A DNA stretch of 64,000 nucleotides from Halothiobacillus diazotrophicus (GCF_001663815.1 NZ_CP016027.1:1054001-1118000); one strand, 5' to 3'; positions 9,562 through 18,070 are shown, numbered from the stretch's first letter. Made by a program: numbers and translations. Notes: a model not told the origin generated them from the letters alone.

Positions 9562-9638
9562 CGGGATGTAGCGCAGCCTGGTAGCGCACCTGCATGGGGT
9601 GTAGGTGGTCGGAGGTTCAAATCCTCTCATCCCGACCA
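9562..9638 (+). tRNA. tRNA-Pro (GGG anticodon)
   Basis: A 77-base cloverleaf with encoded CCA. The acceptor stem pairs CGGGATG with CATCCCG. The D arm is GCGC-AGCCTGGTA-GCGC. The anticodon arm CCTGC-ATGGGGT-GTAGG places GGG in the anticodon, and the T arm carries GGTTCAAATCC. It is followed at once by a terminator, so it is a single-gene transcript. Confidence 0.95.
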
Positions 9639-9657
9639 ACAGAATCAAAAATGCAAG

Positions 9658-9679
9658 AACCGCCGAGAGGCGGTTTTTT
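9658..9679 (+). terminator. Rho-independent terminator of tRNA-Pro
   Basis: A 7-bp stem AACCGCC/GGCGGTT with a GAGA tetraloop runs straight into a T run (9674-9679). It sits 20 bases after the tRNA CCA end. Confidence 0.9.
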
Positions 9680-9705
9680 GCTGCCCATCTTGAACGGATG
9701 TCGGC

Positions 9706-10995
9706 TCAGGGCACCATCGGAAACAGCGCTGTCCCCCGCGCGGCCAGCAGAGCCGAGCCATAGGCCGCTTCCTGCATAGTGGCGTTCATGGTGGGCATAC
9801 CCAGTCTCTGCGCGCGGATTCGGGTGTAGGTATCGTTGATCGCCCCGCCCCCGGATGAGAGCACCTGCCGCACAGGCGACGCGCCCAGTTCCTCCAGCTT
9901 TGCATAACCCCGCGCTTCGATATGGGCCAACCCGTCGAGCAAGCCGTGCAGAAAGGTCACGCGATCCTCGGGAACGGGTTCCAGTCGCGGCGGCAGATTC
10001 GGATCGTTGATCGGGAAACGCTCGCCCGGTCGCGGCAAGGGGTAGTAATCCAGCCCACTGGGTTGCTCGGGCTCAATGCGCGCCGACAATTCCGTCAGTT
10101 CCGTCGACGAGAAATACTGGCGCAGCACGCCGCCGCCCGCGTTGGACGCACCGCCAGCCAGCCAGTAGCGACCGTACCAATGGCTGTACACGCCGAAACG
10201 GGCATCGTCGACGCGCTGTTCGGAAATGAGCTTCAATGCCAACGTGGTGCCAAGGGAGGTGACGGCATCGCCCGGCTGACGGGCGCCGGCGGCGAGAAAG
10301 GCGGCGATACTGTCCGTCGTACCCGTACGAACGAGGCATTCCGTCGACAGGCTCAAGGCCCGGGCCTGCGCGCGCAAGATCGGCCCGATGGTCGCGCCGG
10401 GCAACAATACCGTAGGCAAGGTCGCACGTGGGATCACATCGGCCATCCACTGGGGCCACGCCAATGTGGCCGGATCAAACCCCATCTTCAGGGCATTGTG
10501 CACATCGGATACGCCCGACCCGCCCGTGAGCAGGCCCGCCAGCCAATCCGCCTGATGAAGCAATTTCAGATCGGGTTGTGCAGTGAGCCGCGAATGGAGC
10601 CAAATCGCCTTGGCGAGGCCCGAGGTGGCCGTCGCCACGGGATGGGTCTCACCCGCGATTTCGGCCAGCCGGGCCGACTCTTCCGTAGCCCGGGCATCGT
10701 TGTACAGCAACGGCGGGTGCAGCGGATTCAGTGCCCCATCGCAGGCCAGCACCGTGCCCGAGGTGCCGCTGATGGCAATGGCGGCCAGCCGTTTGCGCAA
10801 CCCCAGCGGCAAATCGGCGATCAGATCGAACAAGACCTGCCGCCAACCGCCCGCAAGCTCGGATTCGGCCAATTCGCCAAACTCCAGACGGGCGAATTCC
10901 TCGATTTCCGTTCGTTCATCACCGAGATCCGCAATGACGCAGGCCCGTGCGCCGGAGGTACCGAAGTCCAGGCCCAGATAAAGGGGGGTGCTCAT
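9706..10995 (-). CDS. FGGY-family sugar kinase, D-ribulokinase-like
   Basis: This 429-residue kinase starts YLGLDFGTSGARACVI, the phosphate-1 loop of FGGY kinases. Two further motifs (AISGTSGTVL, PLLYNDAR) match the cyanobacterial and plant D-ribulokinase-like group rather than classical xylulokinases. VTSLGTTLALK and SSGGGAINDTYTRIRAQ follow the kinase-fold order. It probably phosphorylates a ketopentose such as D-ribulose in the cytoplasm. ATG 10995 has AAGGA 7 nt upstream. The frame also reads through a 12-bp tandem repeat that would add four-residue KDIS units if an upstream start were used. No pentose pathway genes lie next to it. Confidence 0.8.
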   Translation of the reverse strand: MSTPLYLGLDFGTSGARACVIADLGDERTEIEEFARLEFGELAESELAGGWRQVLFDLIADLPLGLRKRLAAIAISGTSGTVLACDGALNPLHPPLLYNDARATEESARLAEIAGETHPVATATSGLAKAIWLHSRLTAQPDLKLLHQADWLAGLLTGGSGVSDVHNALKMGFDPATLAWPQWMADVIPRATLPTVLLPGATIGPILRAQARALSLSTECLVRTGTTDSIAAFLAAGARQPGDAVTSLGTTLALKLISEQRVDDARFGVYSHWYGRYWLAGGASNAGGGVLRQYFSSTELTELSARIEPEQPSGLDYYPLPRPGERFPINDPNLPPRLEPVPEDRVTFLHGLLDGLAHIEARGYAKLEELGASPVRQVLSSGGGAINDTYTRIRAQRLGMPTMNATMQEAAYGSALLAARGTALFPMVP

Positions 10996-11000
10996 GCGGC

Positions 11001-11044
11001 TGTCCTTGCTGATGTCCTTGCTGATGTCCTTGCTGATGTCCTTG
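11001..11044 (-). repeat. 12-bp tandem repeat carrying repeated Shine-Dalgarno sequences
   Basis: Three perfect copies of TGTCCTTGCTGA plus eight bases of a fourth lie directly before the D-ribulokinase-like gene. On the minus strand each unit contains AAGGACA. The last one is the natural ribosome binding site of ATG 10995 and the others are spare copies at 12-base steps. The frame is open through the repeat. Confidence 0.9.
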
Positions 11045-11137
11045 GGCTGCGACACCCAGTCGACCCGGGGCTGCTATCCGGTAAAACCATCGGCATCTTG
11101 CTCGGAACGACCGACCCAGGGATCACGCAGACCCGCT

Positions 11138-11761
11138 TCAGGCGCTGCCCAGACGCTTCAGAAACTCCGCACGCGACCCGGCATTGATCCAGCCGGTGAC
11201 GATCGTCTTGCTGTGTTCGCTGTTCACCCGACCGCGGTGGATGTGGGAGGGTGCGGCCGGGAAAATCACCAGCTTGCCCCGCTCGGCCGCTTCATGATGC
11301 TGCTGCCAGTGGAACTCCGTACCGGCTTCCGCCACGGAATCGCAGTAGAGAATCCAAGCGAGCACGCGGTGCGATGGCTCCGTGGCATCGTCGTGGGTCG
11401 TCCAGTCGCAGTGCCATTGTCGGAAGCCTTCACCGGGCGCGTAATGCTGAATGTTGAAGATGGGCATCACGAACAGCTCCTGTTCCTGGCAGACCTGGCG
11501 GAACAGGGGCCGCTCCTGCAGGTAGCGCTCCAGACCTGCCGAAACGCCCCGCACGATCAGGTCGGCCAGAGCGGAGGCTTCAGGGTCGGAGCGGCCGAGC
11601 GCCACGAGGCTGATGTCCGTCGAGGTCTTGGCGGGCTCGGCTCCGCCGGAACCGAAGGCCACCCCCGGTCGTTGCAGATCCTGACGCCGCGCGAAGAAGT
11701 CCATGACGCCGTCGGCAACGGCCTCGAAACCGGCATTGTGGTAACGACCGATCAGATGCAT
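11138..11761 (-). CDS. 2-oxoglutarate/Fe(II)-dependent oxygenase
   Basis: The 207-residue protein has the iron-binding HxD pair (WHCDW) and a distal His in the PSHIHRGRV segment. A basic position sits near KTIVTGWI, the usual site for binding 2-oxoglutarate. This is the jelly-roll layout of prolyl-4-hydroxylase-like dioxygenases. The family hydroxylates protein side chains or small molecules using O2; the substrate here is unknown. ATG 11761 has AAGGAG 8 nt upstream. It lies 142 bases upstream of the D-ribulokinase-like gene in the same direction. Confidence 0.8.
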   Translation of the reverse strand: MHLIGRYHNAGFEAVADGVMDFFARRQDLQRPGVAFGSGGAEPAKTSTDISLVALGRSDPEASALADLIVRGVSAGLERYLQERPLFRQVCQEQELFVMPIFNIQHYAPGEGFRQWHCDWTTHDDATEPSHRVLAWILYCDSVAEAGTEFHWQQHHEAAERGKLVIFPAAPSHIHRGRVNSEHSKTIVTGWINAGSRAEFLKRLGSA

Positions 11762-11834
11762 GCCGGAGACTCCTTACAGTGAATTCAGAAGGGGCGATCT
11801 TAATACATTTCCCCGGTTCAGATGGGCGCGCGGT

Positions 11835-13208
11835 CTATTCGGTAGCCCGTGATTTCTCCCGATAGAACAGATTCCAGGTATCGAAGGGATAAATCTTGCC
11901 GTCCGGTTCCACGAAGTGGGTGCAGGAGCGTTTCACGGAACCGAGGTCGAAATCGTATTTGTCCATGAACGCCATGATCACGATGCGGAACACGTTGTCG
12001 TAGGTCAGCCCCGCGCTTTCAATGCGAGGCAGGCAGCACAGCATGGTCTGCAAATTGTCGGTGGTCCGTTCGCTGCAGGCATCCAGCGAGAAGAGCTTGA
12101 GGAAGGCATCCTTCAGGCCCGCGCTCTTTTCGAAGGTGATGGTGTTGTCCACGCCCTGGAGCAGTTCCTCGCGCGGCAGCAGTCCGGTAACGGGCACGAC
12201 CTCATCGCCCAGCTTGATGCCGTAGCCGATGGAAATGTTTTCGGGATGGCAGGGCAACGGGATCATGTCCGCGTCGCCGAACGGGTTGTCGGCCTCGATG
12301 ATCCGCGTACGGATCTCGCTCAGGGTAATCCGATGGGCTGGCGTATCACCCGCGTTGCGGCCTGCGTCCTGCACGGGTTGGAAGGTCACGCCCCGTACGC
12401 AGCGCCATTGTCGGGCGAAGCGGATGATCTCGCCGATCTCGTCGTCGTTCACACCCTTGCGGATCACGCAGACCAGCGTAGTGGAAATATTGTGCGCCTC
12501 CAGGTGTTCCAGCGCTTGCTGACGAATGCGGCGCATGTCCTGCCCGCGGATGTTCTGCAGGGCCTCGGCCTTCAGCGAGTCGAATTGCAGATAGACCTCG
12601 AACCCCGGTTTGAGGGTCGCCAGTTCCGCGACGAACGCGGAGTCGCGAGCGATGCGGATACCGTTGGTGTTGAGCATCAGGTGGCGGATCGGGCTGGCCT
12701 TGAGCCGACGCAGGATGTCCATCACCTGCGGGTGCAGGGTCGGCTCTCCGCCGGACACCTGGACGAGGTCGGGCTGCTGCTCGCTCTGCAGCAGGGTGTC
12801 CAGCATCTTCTCGATGTCGGCCATGCTGCGCGGGTTGCCCTTGCCCGGCGCGGAATTGGCGAAACAGACGGGGCAATGCATGTTGCACTCGTCGATGATC
12901 TCGAACAGCGCCAGGCAGGAATGCTGCTCGTGATCGGGACACAAGCCGCAATCGTGCGGACAGCCGCGATTGATCTCCGTCTGGAATCGGGATGGCATGT
13001 CGCCGGGCTTCAGGTAATCCTTGCATCGCTTGAAATACGGGATGTCCGTGGATACCAGGGTTTTCTGCACGCCGTGTTCGGCGCAGCGTTTCTGGTAGTA
13101 CACGTTGTCGTTCTGGAACAGGATCTTGGCCGGCACGACCGCGAGGCATTCGTCGCACAGGGACTGGGTCTGGCCATAGAAGATATAGGGGCGCGCTTTA
13201 TTCGACAC
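11835..13208 (-). CDS. Radical SAM protein related to tetraether-lipid synthase (COG1964)
   Basis: The 457-residue protein has the radical SAM cluster motif CNMHCPVC (Cys108, 112, 115) followed by SGGEPTLHP. Before it lies a Cys-rich region: CDEC (18, 21) with Cys42, a metal-site pattern, then CPHDCGLC (83, 87, 90) and Cys98, suited to an auxiliary iron-sulfur cluster. The C-terminus has CCLP and CTHFVEPDGKIYPFDTWN. This order is the one seen in the Tes family (MJ0619), which couples lipid alkyl chains in archaea. A lipid-modifying role is supported by the overlapping Lgt-like gene but is inference. The start is GTG 13208, with GGAG 9 nt before it, overlapping the Lgt-like gene by 11 bases. 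Confidence 0.82.
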   Translation of the reverse strand: MSNKARPYIFYGQTQSLCDECLAVVPAKILFQNDNVYYQKRCAEHGVQKTLVSTDIPYFKRCKDYLKPGDMPSRFQTEINRGCPHDCGLCPDHEQHSCLALFEIIDECNMHCPVCFANSAPGKGNPRSMADIEKMLDTLLQSEQQPDLVQVSGGEPTLHPQVMDILRRLKASPIRHLMLNTNGIRIARDSAFVAELATLKPGFEVYLQFDSLKAEALQNIRGQDMRRIRQQALEHLEAHNISTTLVCVIRKGVNDDEIGEIIRFARQWRCVRGVTFQPVQDAGRNAGDTPAHRITLSEIRTRIIEADNPFGDADMIPLPCHPENISIGYGIKLGDEVVPVTGLLPREELLQGVDNTITFEKSAGLKDAFLKLFSLDACSERTTDNLQTMLCCLPRIESAGLTYDNVFRIVIMAFMDKYDFDLGSVKRSCTHFVEPDGKIYPFDTWNLFYREKSRATE

Positions 13209-13905
13209 GGGGCAGACTCCGTTTGAGCATGAAGACGGCGTACAGCAGCAAGGCGAGGCAGAGCCAGTGGAACAGGTTCAAGCCGACCAGCACGGGGGGA
13301 TAGGGTTTGAGAAACTCCCAAAGAAAACGCTGCCCGGCATATACCATCACGAACACGTAAAACCCCTGCCGCTGCCAGAACGCGGCGCGGCGCGGATAGC
13401 TCAGCAGCAGCACGATCAGGAACGCCAGCATGGTGAGGCTCTCGTACAGTTGTACCGGATGCCGATGGATGCCATCGCCGAAATCCACACCCCAGGGCAG
13501 CGTGGTGGGCGTGCCGTAGGTAAAGTCCGGCAGACCGGCAAGAAAGCAGCCGATGCGCCCGACCACGATCAGCATGATCAGCCCCGGCACGAAATACAGC
13601 CCGGTGGATTGCCGGATGCCCGCGAACACCTTGAACGCTTCCGCCGCGACAATCGCCCCGAACACCCCGCCCAGCATGCTCTTGGCGATGCCGGGCCGCC
13701 CGGCCAGATGCAGATTGAGCGTGCCAAACAGCAGCCCACCCACCACCAGCCCCAGCAGCAGGGCAATCAGATAGGCGTGATATAGGGCAACGGGGCGATT
13801 GGCAAAACCCGTGGGGCGTCCGTCCGGATAGCGGCGCCGGAACCACCGACTGACCAGCACCGCACTGATCAGGGCAAGGACATCGAAGACGTTGTGGATG
13901 AGCAT
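13198..13905 (-). CDS. Lgt-like (prolipoprotein diacylglyceryl transferase family) membrane protein
   Basis: The 235-residue polytopic membrane protein contains the Lgt signature region: VGRIGCFLAG, then TTLPWGVDF and HRHPVQLYES. Lgt transfers diacylglycerol from phosphatidylglycerol to lipoprotein cysteines. Here the Asn common in the GRxGNF motif is Cys, and the protein is shorter than E. coli Lgt (291 residues). It may therefore be a specialised relative rather than the essential Lgt. The stop overlaps the radical SAM start, and the small membrane protein gene lies 13 bases upstream, so the three look like one operon. Confidence 0.8.
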   Translation of the reverse strand: MLIHNVFDVLALISAVLVSRWFRRRYPDGRPTGFANRPVALYHAYLIALLLGLVVGGLLFGTLNLHLAGRPGIAKSMLGGVFGAIVAAEAFKVFAGIRQSTGLYFVPGLIMLIVVGRIGCFLAGLPDFTYGTPTTLPWGVDFGDGIHRHPVQLYESLTMLAFLIVLLLSYPRRAAFWQRQGFYVFVMVYAGQRFLWEFLKPYPPVLVGLNLFHWLCLALLLYAVFMLKRSLPRVE

Positions 13906-13918
13906 CCGACGACAAAGG

Positions 13919-14245
13919 TCACTGCGCGCTCATGACGCAGCCGCCAAACCCGATCAGCGGGATTACCAGTACCGTTACGAGCACCCACCCGAGCAGCTCG
14001 GTGGCCGATTTTGCCCCCCGAACAAACCACAGGGCACAGAGAAACAGACCGATCCCTTCGGCCATACTGATCAGCAAATTCCAAGGCCCCAGCAGCGAAG
14101 CTCTCCAGGCCTGTCCGCCATCCAGAATCATCACGGCAAAAGTCAGATACACCAGGCCTATCCCGGCGCCGAGCAGCCACAACAACCAGAACAACACACT
14201 GAAGGCGACCGAATAGCGATGCGTGTCTTGATCCGTCTCGGACAT
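13919..14245 (-). CDS. Small three-span membrane protein of unknown function
   Basis: This 108-residue protein starts MSETDQDTHR and has three hydrophobic segments, at about 13-38, 48-73 and 83-103. I recognise no family. ATG 14245 has GGAGGG 7 nt upstream, a strong site; the longer frame to 14353 has no support. It is the first gene of a likely operon with the Lgt-like and radical SAM genes, only 13 bases before the former. This suggests a membrane partner for them. Confidence 0.7.
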   Translation of the reverse strand: MSETDQDTHRYSVAFSVLFWLLWLLGAGIGLVYLTFAVMILDGGQAWRASLLGPWNLLISMAEGIGLFLCALWFVRGAKSATELLGWVLVTVLVIPLIGFGGCVMSAQ

Positions 14246-14591
14246 CTCATTTCCCTCCTGGCCAGATCCCTTCCGGGCAGACATACCGCAGCAACGAACT
14301 CGGCAAAACGATGTTGTTGACCCAATCGGATGACCCGACGCCAACGGTCTCATCCGCCTCCGAGCTTTTCATGAGTCTTTCCATGAGTCTTTCGCCAGCC
14401 CTTTCCCTGTTTCTCCGCAGGATCATAACCTGGAACCGCCTCCACCAGCCGGCCGAAGTGCACCGTGAGGGGCACTCATGCATCCACCGAACGGATCGAC
14501 TACCCTTGGCAGCATGCCCCCTCGCCCGGCACAGCCCGGGCGCACGGGGAAAACACTGATTCACCCTGATACCAATCCGGAGCAGAACCGC
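14246..14591. other. Divergent intergenic region with a 12-bp direct repeat
   Basis: These 346 bases separate the membrane-protein operon from the flavin-reductase-like gene. A perfect 12-bp tandem duplication, CATGAGTCTTTC, lies at 14370-14393. Open frames crossing the stretch have no recognisable protein features. No clear promoter is seen. Confidence 0.5.
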
Positions 14592-15212
14592 ATGCACATT
14601 GATCCCGCCCAACACACGAAAATGGACAACTACAAGCTGCTGACCAACCTCGTGATTCCCCGCCCCATCGCCTGGATCAGCACCCAGAATGCCGAGGGTG
14701 TCGTGAATCTTGCCCCCTACAGTTTCTTCAACGCGGTCGGCAGCGATCCGCTATATGTCGTGTTCAGCGCGGGCCTCAACGAAGCGGGACAGCCGAAGGA
14801 CACCCTCCGGAATCTTCGCGCCAACGGTGAATTCGTGGTGAACCTCGTTACGCCCGAACTGTTCGATGCCATGAACGTTTCCGCGGCAGATTTCCCGGCG
14901 GATCTCAGCGAGGTGACGGCAACCGATCTGCACACCGCACCCTCCGTCCAGGTAAAGACGCCCCGCGTGGCCGAAGCCAAGGCCAGCCTGGAGTGCCGGG
15001 TGTTCAGCGAACAGCAGCTCGGCGCGAACACCCTCGTCATCGGAGAAGTGGTCGGGTTCTATGTGGACGATGCCCTGATCGGCGACCGGATGCATATCCA
15101 CGATTTTGCCCCCATCGGCCGACTCGGCTCCCCCTCCGTATACTGCAACACGACGGATCGCTTCGACATCGCCCGCGTTTCCTACGCCGAGTGGCAGAAA
15201 CAGCAGGTGTGA
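14592..15212 (+). CDS. Flavin reductase-like (FMN-binding split-barrel) protein
   Basis: The 206-residue protein begins MHIDPAQHTKMDNYKLL and contains PRPIAWISTQNAEGVVNLAPYSFFNAVGS, the FMN-binding start of the flavin reductase-like split-barrel family. DTLRNLRANGEFVVNLV and FAPIGRLGSPSVYC follow, both typical of the group. Members bind FMN and act as reductases or as partners of oxygenases; the partner here is unknown. ATG 14592 has GGAG about 10 nt upstream. The frame could extend to 14478 without support. Confidence 0.85.
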   Translation: MHIDPAQHTKMDNYKLLTNLVIPRPIAWISTQNAEGVVNLAPYSFFNAVGSDPLYVVFSAGLNEAGQPKDTLRNLRANGEFVVNLVTPELFDAMNVSAADFPADLSEVTATDLHTAPSVQVKTPRVAEAKASLECRVFSEQQLGANTLVIGEVVGFYVDDALIGDRMHIHDFAPIGRLGSPSVYCNTTDRFDIARVSYAEWQKQQV

Positions 15213-15282
15213 TCACCCTGCGCAGGCCCGGTGCAGAGCGGGCGATCCCGACGGTCCGGGGCAGCCCATTGGGCCAATCGGA

Positions 15283-16293
15283 CTAGGGGTTCGGATAGCG
15301 CTGACCGCGTTCGTCACGATCGGGACGTTGATCACGACTTTGATCACGACGTTGATCACTATGGCCCCGTTGCGATTCTCGGTCCTTGTCCCGCGGCGTA
15401 CCGCGTTGGCCGGAATCCCGTTGTGGGGGACGATCGGCTGTGCCCTGGCCGGGCTGCTGATACTGCGGTCGGGGTTGTTACCCCCGAGGCGGCTCAGGAC
15501 GACGATCCTCCGGGCGACGATCCTCCGGGCGCTGATATGGGTTCGGCGACTAAGCCACGGGGCGCGGCCGATCGTCGCGCCGATATGGATCGCCCCGATC
15601 CTGAGGCATTCGCGGCGGCGCCGGCACGAATCCCCGTTGTTCCGGACGATCACTCGGCTGCGGCATGCGGTATTGATTCGGATATCCGGGCTGATCTCGC
15701 TCCATAGGCGCCCGTTGCGGCGCCGGAATCACGCTTCGTGGCTGCGGTCGTTCCTCCGGCCTCGCCCGATTCGGATTCTGATAGAGCTGTCGCCCGACCG
15801 GGTCATGGGGCTGATAGCCATACAGTTCCCGACGGAGCTCCTGCTGCTGTTCGAACCGGGGATAGCGCGGCCCGGAATACTGCCGCTGATAAAGCGACAA
15901 CGGCGCCGGACGCGGCGCGGCCGCGGGGTTCCAGCGATCCCATCCTTCCCGGTGTCGCTCCCACTGCGGCCCCCAATGCCCCCCCCAATGCGGCGGGGCA
16001 TCCGGTCGCCAGCCCCGGAAATATAGGGGCGGATAGCGGTAGTAGCGTACCGGCACACGCAGGATGAACAGGGGCACCGACACTGGCGCAACGTAAACCC
16101 AGGGACCGTTGTACCAGGAAGCCGCATACCAATTGTCGTTCCAGAACACCCAATAAAAGCCGTCGTAGAAGAAGTAGTTGGCGCTCACGCCCGGTGCGTA
16201 GTAGACCGGATATCCCGGAATCGGATTGAAAAAACCACACTCAATATGGGGGGGGTGATTTGCGGCGGTACAAGTCTGGCAGTCGGCAAATCG
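15283..16293 (-). pseudogene. Decayed aromatic/Q-R-P-rich secreted protein gene with two in-frame stops
   Basis: The best frame runs from GTG 16188 to TAG 15550-15552 (212 residues). It starts with an aromatic-rich block (YDGFYWVFWNDNWYA, VPVRYYRYPPLYFRGW) and becomes R/Q/P/D-rich. The same frame keeps the same composition past the TAG, through a TAA at 15478-15480, to a final TAG at 15283-15285, including RDQ-type repeats at about 15320-15360. Upstream of 16188 it is open to a stop at 16294 and encodes a segment (FADCQTCTAANH) that looks like the start of a mature secreted protein, but no signal peptide or ATG precedes it. I read this as a gene that lost its N-terminus and gained stops. A shorter functional protein remains possible. 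Confidence 0.55.
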
Positions 16294-16469
16294 TCAGATG
16301 CCTGACAATTGAGACCGCCTTCAGGCAAAGCTAGCAGCCACCGTCGATTTGCGCGGTCTGTGGCTGTCATCCGGGTTAGTGATGGCCGTTTTCCGCCACC
16401 CCGTCCCTGTGGTTCAATACCGCCCCATCCGATCATTTTCACATTACCTCTTGCGGAGCCGTTGCCACC

Positions 16470-17798
16470 GTGCGATTCCCGAAACTGCCCAAAGGCGAAT
16501 ACCCTGCCGAAATCGAATCCCTCACGCTCGAAGGCCGGGGCGTCAGCCATATCAACGGCAAGGCCACCTTCATCAGCCGCGCCCTGCCCGGCGAAACCGT
16601 GCGTTTCGTCTATACCAATCGCAAGAAACACTTCGACGAGGGCGATGCCGTCGCTGTCGATATTCCCTCGCCGGATCGGATCACGCCAGCCTGTCCGCAC
16701 ATCGACCAATGCGGCGGCTGTTCGATGCAGCATCTCACGGGCGACAAGCAACTCGCCGCGAAAGAGCAGGCGCTGCTCGACAACCTGGCGCGCATCGGCA
16801 AGGTCACCCCGGAAACGATCCTACCCGCGCTCTCCGGCGCCCTCTGGGGCTATCGACGCAAGGCCCGGCTCGGCGTCAAATACGTCGCCAAGAAGGAACG
16901 CGTGCTCGTGGGGTTCCGCGAACGGCACACCCATTTTCTCGCCAACCTGGACAGCTGTGTCGTTCTCGATCCGCGGGTGGGCGAACGACTGACCGACATC
17001 GGTCAGTTCATCCACACCCTGGATGCCCGCGACCGGATCGCACAGATCGAAGTCGCCTGCGGGGACGACCATGTCGCTCTGGTGTTCCGCCACCTCGATC
17101 CCCTGAGTCCCGGCGACAAGGAAAAACTCCGGACCTTCGGCGAAACGGAAGACTTCGACATCTACCTGCAACCCGGCGGTACCGACAGCGTGCACCCGCT
17201 CGACAAGGACCGGGTTCGGCCGCTGATCTATCGTCATCCGGCTTTCGACGTCGCCATCGAATTCCATCCGCTGGACTTCATCCAGGTCAACGGAGAAATC
17301 AATCGCGCCATGATCATCCAGGCCCTGCAATGGCTGGACGTGCAGCCCGAGGACCGAGTGCTCGACCTCTTCGCCGGGCTCGGCAACTTCACCCTGCCCC
17401 TCGCCCGTCAGGCCGCCCATGTCACCGCCGTGGAACTCGACGAACCCATGGCGCGACGCGGCGCGCAATCCGCTGCGAACAACGGCATCACCAACACGGA
17501 ACACGTCGTCGGCAACCTGTTCGAACCGGACAGAAGCGATCCCTGGATGCAGCAAACCTACGACCGCGTCCTGCTCGATCCGCCCCGAGCCGGCGCCGAA
17601 GCGATGATGCCGGAAATCGCGCGGTTTGCGCCCAAACGGATCGTCTACGTTTCCTGCCATCCCGGCACCCTCGCCCGCGACGCCCATATCCTGGTTCACC
17701 AGCACGGCTACCGGTTGCGCGCCGTCGGCGTGATGGACATGTTCCCGCATACCGGTCACATCGAATCCATGGCGGTTTTCGAACATCCGAAGGCATAA
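16470..17798 (+). CDS. rlmD: 23S rRNA (uracil-1939-C5)-methyltransferase
   Basis: RlmD methylates U1939 of 23S rRNA with SAM. The 442-residue protein has an N-terminal TRAM-like region. The iron-sulfur cysteines are in CPHIDQCGGCSMQHL. The SAM site is LDLFAGLGNFTLPLA, the substrate motif is DPPRAGAE, and the catalytic Cys is in VYVSCHPGTLARD. The length is close to E. coli RlmD (433). The start is GTG 16470. It stands alone, ahead of tRNA-Ser, and 176 bases separate it from the decayed divergent gene. Confidence 0.95.
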   Translation: MRFPKLPKGEYPAEIESLTLEGRGVSHINGKATFISRALPGETVRFVYTNRKKHFDEGDAVAVDIPSPDRITPACPHIDQCGGCSMQHLTGDKQLAAKEQALLDNLARIGKVTPETILPALSGALWGYRRKARLGVKYVAKKERVLVGFRERHTHFLANLDSCVVLDPRVGERLTDIGQFIHTLDARDRIAQIEVACGDDHVALVFRHLDPLSPGDKEKLRTFGETEDFDIYLQPGGTDSVHPLDKDRVRPLIYRHPAFDVAIEFHPLDFIQVNGEINRAMIIQALQWLDVQPEDRVLDLFAGLGNFTLPLARQAAHVTAVELDEPMARRGAQSAANNGITNTEHVVGNLFEPDRSDPWMQQTYDRVLLDPPRAGAEAMMPEIARFAPKRIVYVSCHPGTLARDAHILVHQHGYRLRAVGVMDMFPHTGHIESMAVFEHPKA

Positions 17799-17803
17799 GT
17801 TTG

Positions 17804-17833
17804 TTTGCCAAACGCGCCCCGGATTGCTAATAT
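17804..17833 (+). promoter_or_regulatory. Predicted promoter of tRNA-Ser
   Basis: The -35 box TTTGCC (17804-17809) and the -10 box TAATAT (17828-17833) are 18 bp apart. A CCGCGCC discriminator follows, nearly the same as at the tRNA-Pro promoter. The predicted start is about 17840, leaving a leader of some 50 nt before the tRNA. Confidence 0.55.
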
Positions 17834-17889
17834 CCGCGCCTCGTTGAGACGTGGCCCCGGGTAACGCCGAAGTCCGCGACCTCAAAACT

Positions 17890-17980
17890 GGAACGGTGTC
17901 CGAGTGGTTGAAGGAGCACGCCTGGAAAGTGTGTATACGGTAACCCCGTATCGAGGGTTCGAATCCCTCTCGTTCCGCCA
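17890..17980 (+). tRNA. tRNA-Ser (GGA anticodon)
   Basis: A 91-base class II tRNA with encoded CCA. The acceptor stem pairs GGAACGG with TCGTTCC (one G-T). The anticodon arm CACGC-CTGGAAA-GTGTG gives anticodon GGA. The long variable arm is built around TATACGGTAACCCCGTATCGA, and the T arm has GGTTCGAATCC. Confidence 0.95.
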
Positions 17981-17988
17981 GATATCGT

Positions 17989-18018
17989 AAAAAAGCCCCT
18001 GTTTCCAGGGGCTTTTTT
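17989..18018 (+). terminator. Rho-independent terminator after tRNA-Ser
   Basis: The stem GCCCCTG/CAGGGGC has a TTTC loop, flanked by six A on the left and six T on the right. It can act in both directions and so also ends the convergent sigma-54 activator gene, whose stop is at 18071. Confidence 0.92.
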
Positions 18019-18070
18019 ATTGGCGACGACATGCCTGCCGCGCCATGTTCGAATCAACTGAGCAGACGGA

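Noticed and set aside
11916-13226. Long plus-strand open frame opposite the radical SAM gene
   Set aside because: It has no domain signature. The minus-strand protein has ordered Cys motifs and a good start site, so the plus frame is a shadow.
16349-17830. Long frame overlapping rlmD in another register
   Set aside because: Arg/Pro-rich composition with no motifs. RlmD has all family motifs.
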